A stretch of DNA of 6,379 bases from positions 1-6,379 of the forward strand of contig CAZBYL010000083.1 in assembly GCA_964496275.1 (NCBI GenBank), in the 5' to 3' direction. The notes below the pieces were generated by a model that worked only from the letters and a program-made list of their open reading frames with translations, had not been told where the DNA came from and did not search any database. Positions within the stretch are counted from its first letter, which is position 1. Every line of letters begins with the position of its first letter. This DNA comes from CAZBYL01 sp964496275 (lineage in GTDB: Bacteria > Synergistota > Synergistia > Synergistales > Synergistaceae). Positions 1-6,009 of this stretch are shown one piece after another. A program made the translations under genes and the position numbers.

Positions 1-75
1 GGAATTTATACGATCTTAGGGATTGTGAACAGGTACGGAAGATTTGACGCTTACAAAATGCGTAAAAGACATTAA
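1..75 (+). CDS. Possible 3' end of a convergent gene (partial, unidentified)
   Basis: Frame 1 of the plus strand is open from the window edge and reads 24 codons, ending in the basic tail YKMRKRH before a TAA stop. The stop lies 38 nt before a strong hairpin, which is where a convergent gene's terminator would be expected. The stretch is only about 36% GC, clearly lower than the ATPase genes, so it may equally be non-coding spacer. The minus strand also holds an open frame to the edge (starting near position 98) with no ribosome site. No family can be recognised from so few residues. Treat it as a placeholder, not a firm gene. Confidence 0.22.
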   Translation, partial: GIYTILGIVNRYGRFDAYKMRKRH

Positions 76-113
76 GCATCAAACTTCTGCGCATGCTCGG
101 GGAGAGTATTACA

Positions 114-151
114 AAAGGCGCCGGAAATAGAATATCTTTTCCGGCGCCTTT
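114..151 (-). terminator. Rho-independent terminator of the V-type ATPase operon, possibly bidirectional
   Basis: Positions 114-127 and 138-151 are perfect inverted repeats (14 bp, core GGCGCCGG) around a 10-nt loop. Read on the minus strand, the stem begins 20 nt after the atpD stop codon and runs into a TTTT tract (116-113) before GT. On the plus strand the stem ends in TTT, followed by GCAGG and a six-T run at about 157-162, so it could also terminate transcription arriving from the left. The A/T pairs flanking the GC core are typical of hairpins that act in both directions. Termination of the ATPase operon is well supported; bidirectional use is an inference. Confidence 0.88.
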
Positions 152-171
152 GCAGGTTTTTTGTATATGGA

Positions 172-798
172 TTAGTGTGAGCGAACTATTTCCTTGATTA
201 CCATGAGACGAGAGAGAGTTGAGCGTTCCATTTCTTCAAGCTTCATGGAGATTGAGCGTATCGCATCCGTGAAGGACGGAATCATGACGTGCTCAAGCGC
301 GTTGACTCGTCTGCGCGTTCTCTCTATTTCGAGAGCCATGGATTTCAGAGCTTTCTCTTCGGCCGCCAGGGTAACAAGTCTCGGCATCAGCTTAAGGAAT
401 TTCTCAAGCGCGATGTCCAAGCTTCCGGGAGATGTTCCCAAACCATAGTTCAGTTCAACTTTCTGCTCGGGCAGCGAGAAGGTCGGAACGCGAACGCTCA
501 TAATGTTTGAGAATTCTACATTCACCCTCATATCACCGCCGGCATTCATCAAAGTCTGCTCAAGCATCTGAGGAAGTGTCTGCGCACGGGCAAGGAGGAA
601 GCCGGCATAGCATGAGCCGATCTCTCTCTCTATCTCCTGACGGAGTTCCCAGACTGCCTTTGCCTTGGCAAGAAATTCCTTGACAAGAGCATCCTGTTTG
701 TCCTTCAGAAGTTTATGTCCCCGCTTGGCCACGACAAGACGCTTTTTGAGCTTCGAAAGCTCCATGCGGTTAGGGTTGACATTGAGTGCCTTTGCCAT
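172..798 (-). CDS. atpD: V/A-type ATPase subunit D (central rotor shaft)
   Basis: A 208-residue protein matching the D subunit (NtpD) of bacterial and archaeal V/A-ATPases in length and conserved ends. D is the long antiparallel coiled coil that turns inside the A3B3 head and, with F, transmits torque to the c-ring; it is analogous to gamma in F-type enzymes. Visible family hallmarks are the N-terminal helix with KLKKRLVVAKRGHKLLKDK (residues 16-34) and the C-terminal helix with EIERTRRRVNALEHVMIP (157-174) followed by the charged KLEEMER segment (186-192). The middle (about 85-120) is the less conserved globular hairpin that faces F. The ATG is preceded by AAGGAG with a 9-nt spacer, 16 bp after the atpB stop. 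It is the last gene of the operon, followed by the hairpin terminator. No defects are seen. The symbol should not be confused with F-type atpD (beta). Confidence 0.97.
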   Translation of the reverse strand: MAKALNVNPNRMELSKLKKRLVVAKRGHKLLKDKQDALVKEFLAKAKAVWELRQEIEREIGSCYAGFLLARAQTLPQMLEQTLMNAGGDMRVNVEFSNIMSVRVPTFSLPEQKVELNYGLGTSPGSLDIALEKFLKLMPRLVTLAAEEKALKSMALEIERTRRRVNALEHVMIPSFTDAIRSISMKLEEMERSTLSRLMVIKEIVRSH

Positions 799-814
799 TC
801 GAGGTCACTCCTTC

Positions 815-2236
815 CTATTCGCTGATGTTGGGCAGAGTCTTGTCCTCTTGCGCTGCGATAAGCGGCTTAAGATACTTGTCGATGTACTCGTCTCTTACAC
901 GCTTAAGTTCCCTGACAGGAACTATCGTAAGGAGCTTCCAGCCGAGAAGGAGCGTTTCGTCGATTGTTCTGTTCTCATACTCACCCTGGCGGACATATTT
1001 GTCCTCAAAGAGGTCTGCGAACTTCGCAAAAGCCTTGTCTTCCTCGGAGAGAGCGCCTTCGCCGAGTATAACGGCGAGTTCCTTCGCTTCTTTACCGCGC
1101 GAATACGCCGCAAAGAGCTGGTTCATAAGGTCCGCGTGGTCTTCGCGGGTCTTGCCCTTACCGATACCCTTGTCCTTCAGACGCGAGAGTGAAGGCATAA
1201 CGTCAACAGGCGGATAGATGCCCTTGCGGTGGAGTCCGCGCGCAAGTATTATCTGTCCCTCCGTGATGTATCCCGTAAGGTCGGGAATCGGGTGGGTTTT
1301 GTCATCTTCCGGCATCGTCAGGATGGGAAGCTGCGTGATGGAGCCTTCCTTGCCGCGAAGTCTTCCCGCACGCTCGTACATTGTGGCGAGGTCGGTGTAG
1401 AGGTAGCCGGGGTATCCGCGGCGTCCAGGAACTTCCTTACGTGCGGCTGAGATTTCGCGCAGAGCTTCGCAGTAGTTCGTAAGGTCGGTGAGTATAACCA
1501 GAACGTGCATTCCCTTCTCAAACGCAAGGTATTCGGCGCAGGTCAGAGCAAGACGCGGCGTGGATATACGCTCGATTGCGGGGTCGTCCGCAAGGTTTAC
1601 GAACATGACCGTGCGTTCGAGGGCGCCGGTCTTTCTGAAGTCTTCCATGAAGAAGGAGGCTTCTTCAAATGTGATACCCATAGCCGCGAATACGACGGCG
1701 AAGTTTGCGTGTCCGCTGATAACCGTTGCCTGGCGTGCAATCTGAGCCGCCATCTGGTTGTGAGGCATACCGCTTCCGGAGAATATGGGAAGCTTCTGTC
1801 CGCGGACGAGCGGGTTCATACCGTCTATCGTGGAGATGCCTGTCTGAATAAATTCGGACGGGAAGTCACGCGAGAAGGGGTTCATCGGGTTTCCGTTGAC
1901 GTCGAGAGACGCTTCGGGGATTATCGGTGCGCCGCCGTCTATAGGGTCTCCGCGTCCGTTGAAGATACGCCCGAGCATATCTTTGGAGACTGGGAGTTTC
2001 AGCACATCGCCCAAAAATCTGATCTGAGTCGTGTTTACGTCTATTCCGGTGCTTCCTTCATAGACCTGAACGAGAGCCTTGTCCTCGGCTATTTCGAGGA
2101 CGCGTCCGCGTCTGCGCTCACCGTTAGCCAGACGTATCTCTGCCAGTTCGTCATAACTGACGTCCTCAATCTTTTCGACCATCATCAGAGGACCGGAGAG
2201 GTTTGAGATCGTCTTATATTCCTTAGCCAAGTTCAT
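815..2236 (-). CDS. atpB: V/A-type ATPase subunit B (non-catalytic head subunit)
   Basis: A 473-residue B subunit (NtpB), the regulatory partner alternating with A in the A3B3 head. The N-terminal beta-barrel spans about residues 1-75, the nucleotide-binding-like domain about 76-360, and the helical domain the rest. As expected for B, there is no P-loop: the equivalent site reads SGSGMPHN (153-160). The PSLSRL motif (348-353) supplies the arginine finger (R352) that completes the catalytic site on A, followed by the family signature GIGKGKTREDH (357-367). A GTG start three codons upstream (2245) is possible, but that GTG sits inside the Shine-Dalgarno sequence GGAGGTGA; the ATG at 2236 has an ideal 8-nt spacer and is chosen. 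The gene begins inside the end of atpA (14-nt overlap), suggesting coupled, near-equal synthesis of the two head subunits. The stop is TAG. Confidence 0.97.
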   Translation of the reverse strand: MNLAKEYKTISNLSGPLMMVEKIEDVSYDELAEIRLANGERRRGRVLEIAEDKALVQVYEGSTGIDVNTTQIRFLGDVLKLPVSKDMLGRIFNGRGDPIDGGAPIIPEASLDVNGNPMNPFSRDFPSEFIQTGISTIDGMNPLVRGQKLPIFSGSGMPHNQMAAQIARQATVISGHANFAVVFAAMGITFEEASFFMEDFRKTGALERTVMFVNLADDPAIERISTPRLALTCAEYLAFEKGMHVLVILTDLTNYCEALREISAARKEVPGRRGYPGYLYTDLATMYERAGRLRGKEGSITQLPILTMPEDDKTHPIPDLTGYITEGQIILARGLHRKGIYPPVDVMPSLSRLKDKGIGKGKTREDHADLMNQLFAAYSRGKEAKELAVILGEGALSEEDKAFAKFADLFEDKYVRQGEYENRTIDETLLLGWKLLTIVPVRELKRVRDEYIDKYLKPLIAAQEDKTLPNISE

Positions 2237-4022
2237 CAAGCTCACCTCCGGCTGCGCTTATTTTTCCAAGTACCGCTTTGATTTCGTCTTCGAGCTTATC
2301 AAGAGCGGCTATTTCTGATTCTTCGATGTAACGCATACGCGCTATCTGTTCGCGGATAGGGAGCTCTATAACGGAGCGGAGCATTCCGCCGCGCACAAGA
2401 ACCTGCATTCCGAGATGGTGGAACGTAAGGATGTTCCTGAGCATCTTAAACTGCTTGTCCATAGACGCATACGTATCTATCTCGTGGAAGGAGTTCTGAT
2501 GAAGGAAGTCCTCACGGATTGACTTTGACGTTTCGAGAACCATGCGTTCCTCTTTTGAGAGGGCATCTATACCAACGAGGCGAACTATTTCTTTAAGTTT
2601 ATCTTCGTCTTCAAGGAGGCTCATTGCCTCTGTTCTGTAAGCGCTCCACTCTCCGTCGTAGAAGCCGTCCCAGTATTCGCCGAGAATAGGCGCGTAGAGA
2701 GAGTAGCTTGAAAGCCAGTTAATGGCAGGGAAGTGACGCTGATATGCAAGCTGTGAGTCCAGTCCCCAGAAAACCTTCGTGACTCGGAGGGTGTTCTGTG
2801 TAACAGGCTCGGAAAGGTCTCCGCCCGGAGGAGAGACGGCGCCTATAACGGAAACGGCTCCCTCTCTGCGATCCTTACCGAAGCATATCGCACGTCCCGC
2901 TCTTTCATAGAACGTGGCAAGGCGTGTTCCGAGGTAAGCGGGGTAACCTTCTTCACCGGGCATTTCTTCAAGACGTCCCGACATTTCGCGGAGAGCCTCG
3001 GCCCAGCGTGACGTGGAGTCCGCCATCAGAGCGACGGAGTATCCCATATCACGGAAGTATTCCGCGATTGTGATACCCGTGTAGATGGAAGCTTCACGGG
3101 CAGCGACAGGCATGTTTGAGGTGTTCGCGATAAGCAGGGTTCTCTTCATAAGCGGCTGGCCTGAACGGGGGTCTTCCAGTTCGGGGAACTCGAGAAGAAC
3201 GTCCGTCATTTCGTTTCCGCGCTCACCGCATCCGATGTAGACGACTATTTCGGCATCCGCCCACTTCGCGAGCTGGTGCTGTATAACCGTCTTACCGGAG
3301 CCGAAGGGTCCGGGAACGCACGCCGTACCGCCGCGCGCTATCGGGAAGAATGTGTCAACAACGCGCTGACCTGTCGTAAGAGGGACTTCAGGCGCAAGTC
3401 TCTTGACGACGGGGCGCGGCTTACGGACGGGCCATCTCTGGAGGAGCTTGATTTCATGATCCTTGCCCTTGGCGTCCGTAACGACAGCGACAACTTCTTC
3501 TACCGTGAAGCTGCCCTGTTTTATCTCTTTGATTTTTCCTGTGACACCATGAGGAATCATTATCTTATGGTTTACGAGAACAGTTTCCTGAACCGAACCG
3601 ATAATGTCGCCCACGGCAACTTCCGCACCGACTTCGGCAGAGGGGACAAAATCCCACTTCTTTGTTCTGCTGACGGCGGGAACGCTGATACCTCTCAGTA
3701 TGTAGGGGCTTTGCGCGGTATTTTCGATGCTTTCAAGCGGTCTCTGTATACCGTCAAAGAACTCCTCTATGAGCCCCGGCGCGAGTTCGACGCTGAGGGG
3801 TTCTCCGGTGCTGACAACCGGTTCTCCCGGTGCAAGTCCCGAAGTTTCTTCGTATACCTGAACAGAAGCAGTGTCATCTTTTAATTCGATTATTTCACCG
3901 ACAAGGCCTGATTTACCGACTCTGACAACGTCGAACATGCAGGCTCCGGCCATTCCCTTTGCAATTACAAGCGGACCGGAAATTTTTGCGATGAATCCTG
4001 CTATGGCATTTGGAGTAGCCAC
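2223..4022 (-). CDS. atpA: V/A-type ATPase catalytic subunit A
   Basis: A 599-residue A subunit (NtpA), the ATP-hydrolysing or synthesising subunit of the A3B3 head. It has the N-terminal beta-barrel (about 1-75) and the A-specific insertion or 'bulge' domain (about 115-195) that distinguishes A from F-type beta. The Walker A P-loop is GPFGSGKT (238-245, K244, T245), the catalytic glutamate lies in GCGERGNE (E267), and the Walker B strand is SVALMADSTSRW (329-340, D335). SPPGGDLSEPVT (397-408) is a further A-subunit signature. All key residues are present, so the enzyme should be active. The start is GTG at 4022, with GGAGG 8 nt upstream; the only nearby ATG (4028) is immediately followed by TGA. 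The gene lies 20 bp after atpF and overlaps atpB by 14 nt. The stop is TAA. It is the bacterial/archaeal V/A family, not F-type alpha despite the symbol. Confidence 0.98.
   Translation of the reverse strand: MATPNAIAGFIAKISGPLVIAKGMAGACMFDVVRVGKSGLVGEIIELKDDTASVQVYEETSGLAPGEPVVSTGEPLSVELAPGLIEEFFDGIQRPLESIENTAQSPYILRGISVPAVSRTKKWDFVPSAEVGAEVAVGDIIGSVQETVLVNHKIMIPHGVTGKIKEIKQGSFTVEEVVAVVTDAKGKDHEIKLLQRWPVRKPRPVVKRLAPEVPLTTGQRVVDTFFPIARGGTACVPGPFGSGKTVIQHQLAKWADAEIVVYIGCGERGNEMTDVLLEFPELEDPRSGQPLMKRTLLIANTSNMPVAAREASIYTGITIAEYFRDMGYSVALMADSTSRWAEALREMSGRLEEMPGEEGYPAYLGTRLATFYERAGRAICFGKDRREGAVSVIGAVSPPGGDLSEPVTQNTLRVTKVFWGLDSQLAYQRHFPAINWLSSYSLYAPILGEYWDGFYDGEWSAYRTEAMSLLEDEDKLKEIVRLVGIDALSKEERMVLETSKSIREDFLHQNSFHEIDTYASMDKQFKMLRNILTFHHLGMQVLVRGGMLRSVIELPIREQIARMRYIEESEIAALDKLEDEIKAVLGKISAAGGELDELG
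2242..2249 (-). promoter_or_regulatory. Shine-Dalgarno site of atpB, inside atpA
   Basis: Minus-strand GGAGGTGA is a near-complete anti-16S match located within the last codons of atpA (encoding Gly-Gly-Glu). It lies 8 nt from the ATG at 2236 and overlaps the alternative GTG at 2245, which therefore cannot be efficiently served by it. This site decides the atpB start. Confidence 0.85.
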
Positions 4023-4035
4023 TCACATCGCCTCC
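4023..4035 (-). promoter_or_regulatory. Shine-Dalgarno and ATG-TGA start-stop ahead of atpA
   Basis: The minus strand reads GGAGG (4035-4031), CG, then ATG (4028-4026) directly followed by TGA (4025-4023) and the GTG start of atpA. GGAGG is 8 nt from the GTG, an ideal spacing, but only 2 nt from the ATG, too close for normal initiation. The site therefore supports GTG as the real start. The ATG-TGA pair is in frame with it and is probably incidental. Confidence 0.7.
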
Positions 4036-4042
4036 ATTTTCA

Positions 4043-4384
4043 TCATTTAACTCCAAAGATATCCATGCCGACAGCACGCTCAACATTGCGTCTGATAGAC
4101 GTGAGCCCTACACCGGTGGATCCGCTCTGGTTTGGTACTGGTATTATGCACATATCCGTAGATTCGTTAACTTCATCGACAATTTCCTGATACTCGGAGA
4201 ACAGTGACTCCTCTACGAACAGAGCGGCGTAACCGGTACGCGCAAACTTATTCATTATCTGAGCCAGCATCTGTTTGTTCTCATCGCCGACAATCACGAC
4301 GTCAAGCCCTATCGCCTTGAACGGCAGTACGCTGTCGTAACTGCCTATGGCCGCCATTGGTGAGTTTTGATTAGACGTAGCCAT
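4043..4384 (-). CDS. atpF: V/A-type ATPase subunit F (central shaft, NtpG-type)
   Basis: A 113-residue small subunit with the F-subunit (Rossmann-like) pattern: IGSYDSVLPFKAIGLDV (13-29), a mid-protein strand ALFVEES (54-60), the loop IPVPNQSGSTGVGL (81-94) and the C-terminal helix VERAVGMDI (101-109). F binds the D subunit at the foot of the A3B3 head and modulates activity. Most relatives begin at the equivalent of Met10, so this protein has a polar extension of nine residues (MATSNQNSP). Starting at Met10 (ATG 4357) is possible, but that codon has no ribosome site, whereas the ATG at 4384 has AGGAGG 10 nt upstream, so the longer form is preferred. The gene overlaps atpC by 14 nt and precedes atpA by 20 bp. 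The stop is TGA. It is not F-type subunit b, which also uses the symbol atpF. Confidence 0.93.
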   Translation of the reverse strand: MATSNQNSPMAAIGSYDSVLPFKAIGLDVVIVGDENKQMLAQIMNKFARTGYAALFVEESLFSEYQEIVDEVNESTDMCIIPVPNQSGSTGVGLTSIRRNVERAVGMDIFGVK

Positions 4385-5387
4385 GACGTAAGAGCCTCCT
4401 CAGTTGTTCCTTATCGCCCTTATTTTCTTTTGCGACAAGGATAACACGCACGTTTTTGACTTCCATTTCCTTCGCCCAGAGGTACATCGGTATGTTCTCA
4501 GGCGCGGAAGGTCTGAATCTGCTGACGGCAATCTTGTCAAGGTAGAAGTCTTCCAGCGCTTTCTCAAGAGAGAGTATTAAATCAGAGAACTCACCCGAAG
4601 AGTCTATACCGTTCAGTACCGTTCCGAGATCGGAGAACTCCATTGCGCGTCCCCAACTCTCGAACGGCTCGGATATTAAGGACGTCAAGATAGCTGTATC
4701 AACCACACCGCCGCTGTGCAAAAATGCGGCGGCTCTTGCACCTTCAAAGCTGAATCTTTTCAGACGAAGCAGAGTGCGGATATTTTCTCCGTCAATTCTG
4801 GCGCGAATCCATTCCTTGACTCCGGCCATTCCCAAAGCTTCCGCTTTTTCCAACATGACCTCGTAGAGCCTGTTGTCAAGAAGACGTTCGATTTCAAGAA
4901 TATCCTTGGACTGCTCCCATATAGCCGTGCATCCGGGAAGGAGAGTGTTAAGCCCGAAAGGCAGCATTCTGCAGTCCTCAGACTCTATGTATGAAATCAT
5001 ATCGTCCACAGGGAAAGATCCCAGAGAGGTAAGGAGATCCCACCTTTTCTTTCCGCCGTTTCTGGAGTTGAACATGCTTTTCAGTATAACTTTTACATTG
5101 TGAAAGTCATACTGAAGGCGCATCAAATCAATAAGTTCCTTATCGGGAACAAACGAGCGAACCTCCTCATAAATAGCATGAAGGTCTGCCTCCAAAACTT
5201 TGTCAAAGTCTGACTCGCCTGTCTGAGATGCCAGCGCTGAAGCGTAAGATGTCTCCCCAAGTATCTTGAGTACCGATGCCGAGTCTTCCGCATCAATCAT
5301 TCTCTGCAAGACAGCGGCGTCAAGAAGGCGGTGCTCCATCGCACGTATTCGCGCAACGGCGTAACTGTATGCCTCCTGATGGGACAT
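4371..5387 (-). CDS. atpC: V/A-type ATPase subunit C (shaft-to-ring adaptor)
   Basis: A 338-residue, mostly helical protein of the C/d family (NtpC; eukaryotic V-ATPase subunit d), which forms the funnel-shaped socket joining the D/F shaft to the c-ring. The expected three-fold internal repeat is visible as three similar helices: YDFHNVKVILKS (93-104), DGENIRTLLRLK (199-210) and EVKNVRVILVAK (309-320), each with the D/E-x-x-N-hydrophobic-basic core. The C-terminus RRLLRHGYV fits the family's usual ending. There is no membrane segment, as expected. The ATG is preceded by a full GGAGGTGG at a 7-nt spacer, 13 bp after atpE. The last 14 nt, including the TAA stop, lie inside atpF. Sequence conservation in this family is low, so assignment rests on the repeat, length and position, which agree well. 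Confidence 0.95.
   Translation of the reverse strand: MSHQEAYSYAVARIRAMEHRLLDAAVLQRMIDAEDSASVLKILGETSYASALASQTGESDFDKVLEADLHAIYEEVRSFVPDKELIDLMRLQYDFHNVKVILKSMFNSRNGGKKRWDLLTSLGSFPVDDMISYIESEDCRMLPFGLNTLLPGCTAIWEQSKDILEIERLLDNRLYEVMLEKAEALGMAGVKEWIRARIDGENIRTLLRLKRFSFEGARAAAFLHSGGVVDTAILTSLISEPFESWGRAMEFSDLGTVLNGIDSSGEFSDLILSLEKALEDFYLDKIAVSRFRPSAPENIPMYLWAKEMEVKNVRVILVAKENKGDKEQLRRLLRHGYV
4395..4400 (-). promoter_or_regulatory. Shine-Dalgarno site of atpF, inside atpC
   Basis: Minus-strand AGGAGG encodes the Arg-Arg pair near the end of subunit C (LRRLL) and also serves as the ribosome site for atpF, 10 nt from its ATG. It supports the start at 4384 rather than the internal Met10. Confidence 0.75.
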
Positions 5388-5400
5388 CAGACCACCTCCC

Positions 5401-5988
5401 TCATTCCGCAGACGGGAACAAACGCTTTACAACGTCGGATTCCTGTTTTTCCTGTGACATCTGAATAAGCATGTCCCATGAGCAGTTAATGGCGATCCTT
5501 CCGCGCTTGAGGATAAAGCCGCCTGCGATTTCAGGCTTCTCGGAAGAGAGAACAAGCTTCGTGCCATGCTTTGCATTGTACGAATCGAGCCAGCTCTTAC
5601 TGAGATACTTCTCCCCTTCTGCGACAAGGAACTCCTCTTCTTTGGTGTCTACGGAAGCATTAAGCAGTGATTCCGCAAGAGCTTCGTATGTATCTTTGTC
5701 AAGATTTTCCATTTTTTCAATGGCTGCTGCATATACGTCACGGATGAGAGTTCTTCTGGATTCGAGCATCATCTTTTTTACATCGAGATTTGCGACAATC
5801 TCTCTGCGGCGGAATATCTCTGGACGCTCGGCATCAAAACGGCTTGCTGCCGCCGACTTGATGGAGTCATTTTCCTCCATTGCTCTCGTGGAGATAAGGT
5901 CGGCCTGAGCTTTTGCCTTTGAAAGAATTTCATCGGCTTCGAGCTGCGCGTCGTTCCTTATCTTCTCTGTTATCTGGGCCAAAGACAT
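5401..5988 (-). CDS. atpE: V/A-type ATPase subunit E (peripheral stalk)
   Basis: A 195-residue protein with the E-subunit (NtpE) layout. A long, charged, Ala-rich N-terminal helix (about 1-90, including EADEILSKAKAQADLI) pairs with the G/H-type partner as a right-handed coiled coil. A compact C-terminal domain (about 100-195) binds the top of subunit B. The C-terminal signature AGGFILKRGRIAINCS (155-170) corresponds to the family's 'GGvi...g.I.vn' strand pair. The stalk holds A3B3 still against rotation. The ATG has GGGGAG 6 nt upstream and lies 21 bp after the atpK stop. The partner G/H gene is not in the window and probably lies upstream of subunit I. The stop is TGA. It is not F-type c, which also uses the symbol atpE. 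Confidence 0.94.
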   Translation of the reverse strand: MSLAQITEKIRNDAQLEADEILSKAKAQADLISTRAMEENDSIKSAAASRFDAERPEIFRRREIVANLDVKKMMLESRRTLIRDVYAAAIEKMENLDKDTYEALAESLLNASVDTKEEEFLVAEGEKYLSKSWLDSYNAKHGTKLVLSSEKPEIAGGFILKRGRIAINCSWDMLIQMSQEKQESDVVKRLFPSAE

Positions 5989-6009
5989 GGTCTTCTCCCC
6001 GTTTCTGTA

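Noticed and set aside
665..1192. 175-codon plus-strand open frame spanning the atpB/atpD junction
   Set aside because: It is antisense to the ends of two certain genes. Its translation is not recognisable and the overlap with both genes makes a real gene unlikely.
1505..2206. 233-codon plus-strand open frame opposite atpB
   Set aside because: It lies wholly antisense to a confidently assigned subunit B, lacks a recognisable domain and resembles the compositional shadow of a biased coding strand. No ribosome site of note was seen.
815..2236. Loss of the P-loop in subunit B (SGSGMPHN) as a sign of decay
   Set aside because: B subunits normally lack a functional Walker A motif, and the arginine-finger motif is intact.
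3276..3884. 202-codon plus-strand open frame opposite atpA
   Set aside because: It is antisense to conserved A-subunit motifs including the P-loop, and its Arg/Ser/Asp-rich translation has no family likeness. It is best explained as a shadow frame.
2223..4022. Possible intein in the catalytic A subunit, as known in some V/A-ATPases near the P-loop
   Set aside because: The protein is 599 residues with an uninterrupted GPFGSGKT motif and normal spacing to the later motifs, so there is no insertion.
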